From positions 3,968,001-4,032,000 of the forward strand of contig CP091727.1 in NCBI GenBank assembly GCA_022009855.1: 64,000 nucleotides of DNA, in the 5' to 3' direction. A program made the position numbers and the translations under genes. The stretch's first letter is position 1; every line of letters begins with the position of its first letter. The notes below the pieces were generated by a model. That model saw only the letters and a program-made list of their open reading frames with translations. It was not told the DNA's origin and searched no databases. This DNA comes from Lentisphaeria bacterium. Its GTDB lineage: Bacteria > Verrucomicrobiota > Lentisphaeria > Victivallales > Victivallaceae. This document shows positions 58,801 through 64,000 of the stretch, in pieces.

Positions 58801-59051
58801 TCCGCGGAGAAGGTCGCGCTTAATTTCAGGTACCCGGAACAGCGGCCGGCGGGGGATCTCCTGCGGATGCCGGAAAAGCCGCTGTTCCGCTGTCCCAGTT
58901 CCAGTGAAAAACCGTCTTTGCCGAAGGCGAGAGCCTCTTTCGATACTTTCCACGGAGTCCAGCCTTCTGCCGAGGCGAAGTCCGTCTCGTAAATCACAGC
59001 CGCATGAAGCAACAGCGGTGCGACTGCGGAGAGAAGGAGTATTTTATTCAT
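55808..59051 (-). CDS. Large secreted glycoside hydrolase (GH5/GH42-like barrel)
   Basis: About 1080 aa. A signal peptide (MNKILLLSAVAPLLLHAAVI) is followed by a carbohydrate-binding-like beta domain, a long spacer and a TIM barrel (NGYNMVRFHFLDQVLMAG, NGIYIFLDLMTSPVGYHPYK). Candidate catalytic residues are the Glu of LTLGYNEQAITF and the Glu of PMVISEYNHTFWN, in the order and places used by GH5/GH42-type enzymes. A C-terminal beta region follows (EVNPEDVYTQKLWTNQMNAR …). Breaks lie near 58705 and 56745. It lies 21 bp after the pseudopilin gene. Specificity cannot be assigned. Confidence 0.7.
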
Positions 59052-59072
59052 TACAAATAAGTTCCTTTGCTT

Positions 59073-59815
59073 TCAGTTTTCCCAGTTGATCATGGCGATC
59101 TTGCCGACTTCGGTGTCGCGGTTGAAGAAATCCGAAGAACCGAACGGATCCGTCAGCAACGGAATCCGTTCACTGCCCACGTGCCAGTCGAGGAACAGCA
59201 CGTTGGCCTGTGAGGAGTGCCGTGCCGCCGGAATTCCGGCTCCCGCCGATGGCGAGGTCGAAGGATCAAACCAGCAGACCCCCAATTCCAGATTCGGAAC
59301 GCCGTCGGCCCACTGCCAGGTATCGGCGATGAGACAACGCTGCGACAGTTTGGTCAACATGGTGATCTTTTGCTGTTCACCACACTGGCGCCTCCCGAGG
59401 AGAGCATCTGTTTGTTGACGCCGTAGGCGTTGTTCCACTTCCACTTGGCGTCCTCCCATTTCATCGAGGGGCAGCTGACGATTTTGTAGGGGATGTAGCC
59501 GTTGGTGCCGTACTTGGTGCTGGTGTCGGTGGAGGACTGGGAAATGCCGATGGAACCGGTCATGGTGCTGACCCAGTTGTAGTTACCCCATATGTCGCTC
59601 GGATGGTTCTGATACGGCGGAAGACGATCCTGGAAGTCGTTGGTATACATGGAGAATCCGTATCCGATCTGTTTGAGGTTGTTCTGGCAGTTCGCCGAGC
59701 GGGAACGTTCGCGGGCATGATTCAGCGCCGGCAGCAGCATGGCGGCCAGAATCGCAATAATGGCTATGACCACGAGGAGTTCGATTAAAGTAAATGTCCG
59801 TTTCTCTCTTTTCAT
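59073..59815 (-). CDS. Type II pseudopilin-like protein (H-x9-DG family)
   Basis: Exported by the type IV pilin/type II secretion pathway. MKREKR-TFTLIELLVVIAI carries the prepilin peptidase site with the conserved Glu+5, then a hydrophobic helix, and the family's C-terminal motif H-x9-D (ARHSSQANVLFLDWHVGS). Such proteins are present in great numbers in Lentisphaerota and Planctomycetota genomes; function unproven. A break lies near 59380. The ATG at 59815 overlaps the GH28 stop (ATGA) and has AGGAGGA 4-10 bp upstream. About 247 aa. It lies between two glycosidase genes on one probable transcript. Confidence 0.88.
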
Positions 59816-61109
59816 TTTCTTCCTCCTTTTCTTGAATGCGAAGAACTGTTTGGAATACATTTTACCGAACAAGCTTTTTCCCATGTTACATGTTCAAATT
59901 GAAGATTTTCCACTGTCTCGAAAATCATGGAGTCGCTGAACTCGGCGAAACGCTCCAGATTGCGGTGACCGGGATCGATGGAGAATTTGCAGTGGTCGAA
60001 AAGGATTTCCCGCACCCCGTGTTTTGCCGCCGCCCGGATGAAGGGATAGCCGCCGCTGACCGCATCCACGTCGCGCAGCCGGATGTTGCGGACTCCCGCG
60101 CAACAGGCATCGTCGGCAAGCCGGATCATGAAAGGGCCGTTCTGCGTCTCCATGATGAGGTGGGAAAAGACGATGTTCTCCACCGAGAACGGCAGCGCCT
60201 TTTCCGGAGGAGGCGGGCAGTCCGGTCCACGGGGCGGATCGAACTGAACCGGCGCAATCTCCGGCAGATAAATCGAAATACCGGCGAAACTCTCCTCAAT
60301 GATCAGATGACTGAAGCTGCAATTGCGGATGGCGTAATCCCGGCTCCAGCCGATCCGGATTGCGGAGCTGCCGCTTTTCAACACACAGTTGGAAACCGTC
60401 ACCCGTTCACACGGCCGCGGCGTGAAGAGCTGTTCCTGATGGGAGCGCAGCACCAGGGCGTCGTCACTGCTGCGGATGATGCAGTTTGCAATCACGGCGT
60501 CGCGGCACGCGCTCAGATGGATACCGTCCATGTTCGGCAGGCGCATTTCTCCGTCGATACGCAGCTTGTTGATCTGAATCCGTTCGCAGTCCAGCATCCA
60601 CAAACTCCATCCGGCGGCATTTTCGATCTTGAATTCGTCGAGCAGAACGTCGGAACAGGCGACGAAGAGAAGCGCTCGCCCCGGGATCTTCCGATCATCC
60701 TTCCGTTTCCAGACCAAATGGAGCTCCTGCGGCGCATCCATCGCCACCTCGGTAAAGGCATGTGCATTGCCGCAGATGGTTCCCCGACCGGTGATCCCGA
60801 CGTTGCGGCAATGTTCCGCATAGATCAACGTGCGGCGGTTCAGGCGGGAACAGCGGGCGGGGATCCACCATGGATTGTCCCCAATCTCCGGGTAGCGGAG
60901 GGATCCGGACCGCCGAGGAGCACCGCGCCTTCTTCCAGATGGAGCGTCGTGTTGTCATGCAGATACAGCGTGTAGCTCATCCAGACGCCCGGGCCGATCC
61001 TGACTGTGCCGCCGCCTGCCGCTGCACAGCTGTCCAGCGCCTGCTGAATTGCGGAGGTGTTGTCGAACTCTCCGCCGGGACGTGCGCCGCAGTTTTGAAT
61101 GTCAACCAT
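59812..61109 (-). CDS. GH28-like polygalacturonase (right-handed beta-helix)
   Basis: Pectin/rhamnogalacturonan-type hydrolase. IQNCGARPGGEFDNTSAIQQ and the beta-helix rungs (VLLDEFKIENAAGWSLWML, IQINKLRIDG) are typical; the catalytic blocks are RLPNMDGIHLSACRD (NxD), RSSDDALVLRS (DD) and KSGSSAIRIGWSRD. The usual GHG and RIK motifs are not clear, so a related beta-helix family is possible. One break near 60860. No signal peptide is evident at the ATG 61109, so it may be cytoplasmic. About 432 aa. It is divergent from an AraC regulator. Confidence 0.78.
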
Positions 61110-61148
61110 TGCATTCTCCTTGAAAGTTATCCATTCTGCCTGGATGAT

Positions 61149-61177
61149 ATTATACCGTATTCTGCCTCGAGAAACAA
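61149..61177 (-). promoter_or_regulatory. Predicted promoter of the GH28 operon
   Basis: On the minus strand TTGTTT (61177-61172), 17-bp spacer, TATAAT (61154-61149), 40 bp before the GH28 ATG. Confidence 0.6.
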
Positions 61178-61229
61178 CCTTTTTGCAATTCATAAATATG
61201 GATTTCAGACAAAAATAATACAACAATGG

Positions 61230-61258
61230 TTGAAAAAAATATGTTTTTGTGTTACTTT
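61230..61258 (+). promoter_or_regulatory. Predicted promoter of the AraC gene
   Basis: TTGAAA (61230-61235), 17-bp spacer, TACTTT (61253-61258), 20 bp before the AraC ATG; divergent from the GH28 promoter with about 52 bp between the -35 boxes. Confidence 0.4.
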
Positions 61259-61277
61259 AGCTCAGAAAGGAGAAACG

Positions 61278-62180
61278 ATGGAGCAGCCGATCCCGCATCT
61301 GCCGAAGCCGGACGAAAACATGCCGCCCGACCATCTTCTGCTCGCTCCCCGGCCGGGCGATGCGGACACACTTTTTCTGAATTCCGGCTCCTACGAAGAC
61401 TATCCGCTCTACACCAACGGCATCGAAGAGGCATTTCGAAATTCTTCCACATGGTATCACAGTTATCATGCGCGGCATGGATTGCTGGTCTGGTTGATCT
61501 CCGGCGAGGTCAGTTACCGGATCGAAAAAAGAATTATCTGGTGCTTCCCCGGCAGCCGCTTTTCATACCGCCGGGGACGGAATACTATTTTGAGACGACG
61601 AAACATGCTGGATATCATAAATTTGTGGCATTTTTTCAAGGTGTGAATCTGCCGTCGATTCTGGAGACGTTGAAACTGAACCAGCCGATTCAGCTCTCAC
61701 TGCCGCAGACCGATCTGCTGACCCGGAAACTCCGGCTTCTGCGGATATTGATTCGCCGCCGTCCTTCAGGGCACATTCTGCAGAATGCCGGTTTGACCCT
61801 GGAACTTTTGATGACACTGTCAGAGGCGATTCCCAGGCCGCAGGAGAAGTCTCTTTTTCTGCGGCTGGCATGTGAAAAAGCTGAGCGGGAATTTTGAACA
61901 TCCGGAGAGTATCGCCTCAATTGCCTGGACGCTCGGAATGAATGAACGGACCTTTTCCCGGCTGTTCCGGGCGCAGATGAACCAGTCTCCCCACCGTTAC
62001 CGGATGCAGCGCCGCATGGAAGCCGCTTGCGAACTGCTCACTCAGACCGGTTTTTCGGTTAAGGAGATTGCATTTCAGCTCGGTTTCTGCAACTCCTTCT
62101 ATTTCTGCAATCAATTTCGTCGCATACACGGCGTGACTCCGACACAATTCCGGCGCAGGAAGAGGTTTCCGGATCGGTGA
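61278..62180 (+). CDS. AraC family transcriptional regulator
   Basis: Likely activator of the divergent GH28 operon. The N-terminal cupin-like sugar-sensing domain shows YHARHGLLVWLISGEVSYRI and PLFIPPGTEYYFETTKHAGY; the C-terminal double helix-turn-helix has SIASIAWTLGMNERTFSRLF and GFSVKEIAFQLGFCNSFYFC with the typical end FRRIHGVTPTQFRRR. Breaks lie near 61530 and 61880. About 300 aa. AGAAAGGAGAAACG precedes the ATG at 61278. Confidence 0.92.
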
Positions 62181-62328
62181 CTTTGATCACGAAATGCGGA
62201 CCTCGCGTGAGAGGGGCGCTGAATTTGCGTATCACGACGTTACGGATAATCGGTGATGCGATCGAATCCGGGGGAGGGAGTCTGGAGAACGCCCGGCCCT
62301 CCAGCTCCCGGCCCGGATGATTTTCACC

Positions 62329-62976
62329 TCAATCGCGGTCCGCTTTCGGATGAATCAGATAGAAGCACCCGGCTGCGGCGGCGCCTCCGGCCAGATTGGC
62401 CAGAATGGTCAGCCAGATATTATTCCACGGCGTGAGTTTCATGCAGGCAAGCCCGATTTCCACCGCCGGATTGAATGCACCGGAACAAACCGTGCCGCCG
62501 ACAGCAAACGCTCCCGCCATCACTGTGCCGCCGATGGCGAGTCCGAAGTAGGAGTTGTTCGCAGCTTTTTTGAGGGTTGCGACATTCAACACCACGTAGG
62601 CCAGTGCAAACGTGAAGAGAAATTCCGAAAGCAGCAGGTCATGAATGCGGAAGTTGAACGGCGGAACCGGATCCAGACGATGCTTGAATTCCAAGACCGC
62701 CAGAGCTCCGACGATGCCGCCGAGCACCTGGGCAATCATGTACGGGATGGCGTCCCGTTTCGGCATTGCACCGCGCAGCAGCACCGCCAGCGTGACCGCC
62801 GGATTGTAATGGCCTCCCGAAATCGGACCGCCGGCGTAGATCATCACCATGAGAATTCCTCCGATCGCCAGCGGCGGAATGACGCCGGAACTGTTAAGGG
62901 TGCTGGTTGAACCGATCGTCAGAATCAGGAAAAAGGTACCGATGAATTCGACCAGATATTTGCGAAATGCGTTCAT
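62329..62976 (-). CDS. MIP-family aquaporin
   Basis: 216-aa six-helix channel for water or small solutes. Both NPA boxes are present (SGGHYNPAVTLAVLL and SGAFNPAVEIGLACM), with the usual Glu in the first helix (FIGTFFLILTIGS). The residue after NPA in the second half is Val-Glu instead of Val-Arg, so the Arg of the selectivity filter is missing at that place, which usually goes with altered permeability. Intact. ATG at 62976. It is convergent with the AraC gene. Confidence 0.9.
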   Translation of the reverse strand: MNAFRKYLVEFIGTFFLILTIGSTSTLNSSGVIPPLAIGGILMVMIYAGGPISGGHYNPAVTLAVLLRGAMPKRDAIPYMIAQVLGGIVGALAVLEFKHRLDPVPPFNFRIHDLLLSEFLFTFALAYVVLNVATLKKAANNSYFGLAIGGTVMAGAFAVGGTVCSGAFNPAVEIGLACMKLTPWNNIWLTILANLAGGAAAAGCFYLIHPKADRD

Positions 62977-63627
62977 ATGAAAATTCCTTTTTTGAAAAAA
63001 GTGAGGTTGGGAAATGTGCATACGGAGAAGGCCGGTTTCAACATCGCAGGGGGCTGTAGTTCCTCCGTCGGAGGGCGTGATCTCGCTTCGCCGACAGTTT
63101 TTGCTCTCTTGAAAATCCGGCAGACATCATACCGTCCGGGAAGAGCGGAGGCAGGAAAAACGGAGTCGGCCGGAGATGAATCTGCATCCATACCGCTTCC
63201 AAAAGATTGCTCTCATCCTGCTGGCAGATGGCTTCGGTGAGGTGTTCCTGGCGGCAGCCGGCATCGCCGCACGGGTGGTGGGAGCCGGCCGGGCAATTCC
63301 AGTCCACGCCATTGAAGATTTGCAGCAGCAGCAGGACAATTGTCGGAACTGCCTGCCGACGGCGTTGTCTGGTTTGCCGGCGGTTCAAAAAGGTTCTCCT
63401 TTTCGGCGTCACATCGGCGAATGGATGAGGCCGACGGGCCGTTTTATCTGTCGGATGAATATAGCTTCAAAGCCGAGAAATGCAAATAAAAATTCCACCT
63501 CATCCTCCGGGAGAGTGGATTTTTCGCGGTATCCCCCTCTGACGGAATCATCCTGTGGAGTTCCGTTTCTTCGCGGGACAGGTCCCGGCTCATCCGGAGT
63601 CAGACAATAATCTGGAGCCCCCGGAAC
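62977..63627. other. Region without a supported gene
   Basis: About 650 bp between the aquaporin start and the next terminator. Open frames exist on both strands (for example 63038-63412 minus), but none has a ribosome binding site, recognisable family or plausible composition; the Cys-rich minus-strand frame could be a broken small gene. I see no tRNA or rRNA here. Confidence 0.5.
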
Positions 63628-63658
63628 AAAAAAAGCGCCCGGTTTTTCGACCGGACGC
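63628..63658 (-). terminator. Intrinsic terminator of the isomerase-like gene
   Basis: On the minus strand GCGTCCGGT and ACCGGGCGC form a nine-pair stem (one mismatch), loop CGAAAA, then seven T. It is 23 bp past the stop codon of the gene that enters at the window edge. Confidence 0.85.
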
Positions 63659-63680
63659 CTCTTCGTCGTGGGCAGATGGA

Positions 63681-64000
63681 TCATTTGCCGCACTTTGCCT
63701 TGATGCCGTCGACGAGCTTCATGAAACGCCGACCGTATTCGACATAGTTCTGATACCGCTCTGCATCGGCGGTTGCGCTCGGCGTCGAATCGTGGAACAC
63801 CAGCTTCATGTGCGGTTCCATCGAGAATCCGCCGTCATAACCATTGCGCAGCAGATCCTCGACGATGCGTGCGACGTCGCCCTCTCCTTCGCCGGGGAAG
63901 GTGAATTCCGCCTTGGCAAAACCGTTCTCCCCGCGGCCGATGAACTTCCCGTCCTTGATGTGAACGTAGTAGATGAACTCCTTTACATGAGAGTAGAACT
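63681..64000 (-). CDS. Sugar phosphate isomerase/epimerase-like protein, 3' end
   Basis: Partial: the window ends inside the gene, so it has no start here. The 105 C-terminal residues read as a xylose-isomerase-like TIM barrel (AP endonuclease 2 superfamily): VHIKDGKFIGRGENG carries the metal-ligand H and D of the VHIKD motif, FTFPGEGEGDVARIVEDLLR the E-G-D block, and DGGFSMEPHMK the late Glu. It ends with …GIKAKCGK at TGA 63681-63683. These proteins typically convert sugars or inositols in catabolic loci. Confidence 0.82.
   Translation of the reverse strand, partial: FYSHVKEFIYYVHIKDGKFIGRGENGFAKAEFTFPGEGEGDVARIVEDLLRNGYDGGFSMEPHMKLVFHDSTPSATADAERYQNYVEYGRRFMKLVDGIKAKCGK

Noticed and set aside
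1515..62180. Programmed ribosomal frameshifting as the cause of the many frame breaks
   Set aside because: Sites lack a common slippery heptamer and downstream structure, go in both directions and hit unrelated genes; indel error explains them better.
63038..63412. Cys-containing minus-strand frame of 124 codons
   Set aside because: No ribosome site, no recognisable family, unusual composition; kept only as part of the gene-less region.

Overview
The window reads as a high-GC Gram-negative chromosome, most likely Lentisphaerota (Victivallis-like). Supporting features are a type II pseudopilin-like protein of the FTLIELLVVIAIIAILAA / H-x9-D type, a GreA with a very long N-terminal domain as in Chlamydiae, LPS-type heptosyltransferase and outer-membrane lipocalin genes, MreB, and several unrelated glycoside hydrolases each beside its own regulator. 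Genus-level placement is inference.

Layout. 0-11 kb: housekeeping genes (family-4 uracil-DNA glycosylase, HtrA protease, MreB, heptosyltransferase, a MATE exporter, PHP phosphatase, serA). 11-21 kb, all on the minus strand and closely packed: Bat (aerotolerance) genes batB, batC and a fused batD-batE, then purT, a PD-(D/E)XK/Fe-S protein, long-form greA and a phosphoesterase. 21-26.5 kb, plus strand: nagA, an rRNA-type methyltransferase, a SagB-like nitroreductase, then a two-component system behind a hairpin leader. 26.6-33 kb: a DUF4832 glycosidase with a LacI regulator sharing a 14-bp operator, then two back-to-back MarR-MATE modules. 33.2-34.8 kb: an A+T-rich IS110/IS1111-type insertion sequence. 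34.9-41.5 kb: flavin reductase, HAD phosphatase, and a block SSS transporter-tsaC-recN, then ispH. 41.5-46 kb: beta-mannosidase with a GntR/LacI-type regulator and a BASS transporter. 46-51 kb: phosphoesterase, larE, tatA, tatC, esterase, DUF2062, YjbQ. 51-62 kb: a LacI-GH5-like pair and an AraC-controlled block GH28-pseudopilin-large glycosidase-secreted protein-lipocalin. 62-64 kb: aquaporin and the 3' end of a sugar-isomerase-like gene.

About 31 of 55 coding regions carry one or more single-base frame breaks, mostly in G/C or A/T runs, with the conserved protein continuing in the next frame. Because universally conserved genes (mreB, serA, recN, greA) are hit as often as accessory ones, this looks like draft-sequence indel error, not gene decay. 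For those genes I give the span of the whole reconstructed gene and the approximate break positions.

Clear sigma-70-type promoters recur (TTGAAA or TTGACA, 16-18 bp, TATATT). The genes together describe an organism degrading plant-type polysaccharides with many small, locally regulated glycosidase units and no SusC/SusD pair in view, plus export (three MATE pumps, Tat) and envelope-stress functions (HtrA, Bat).
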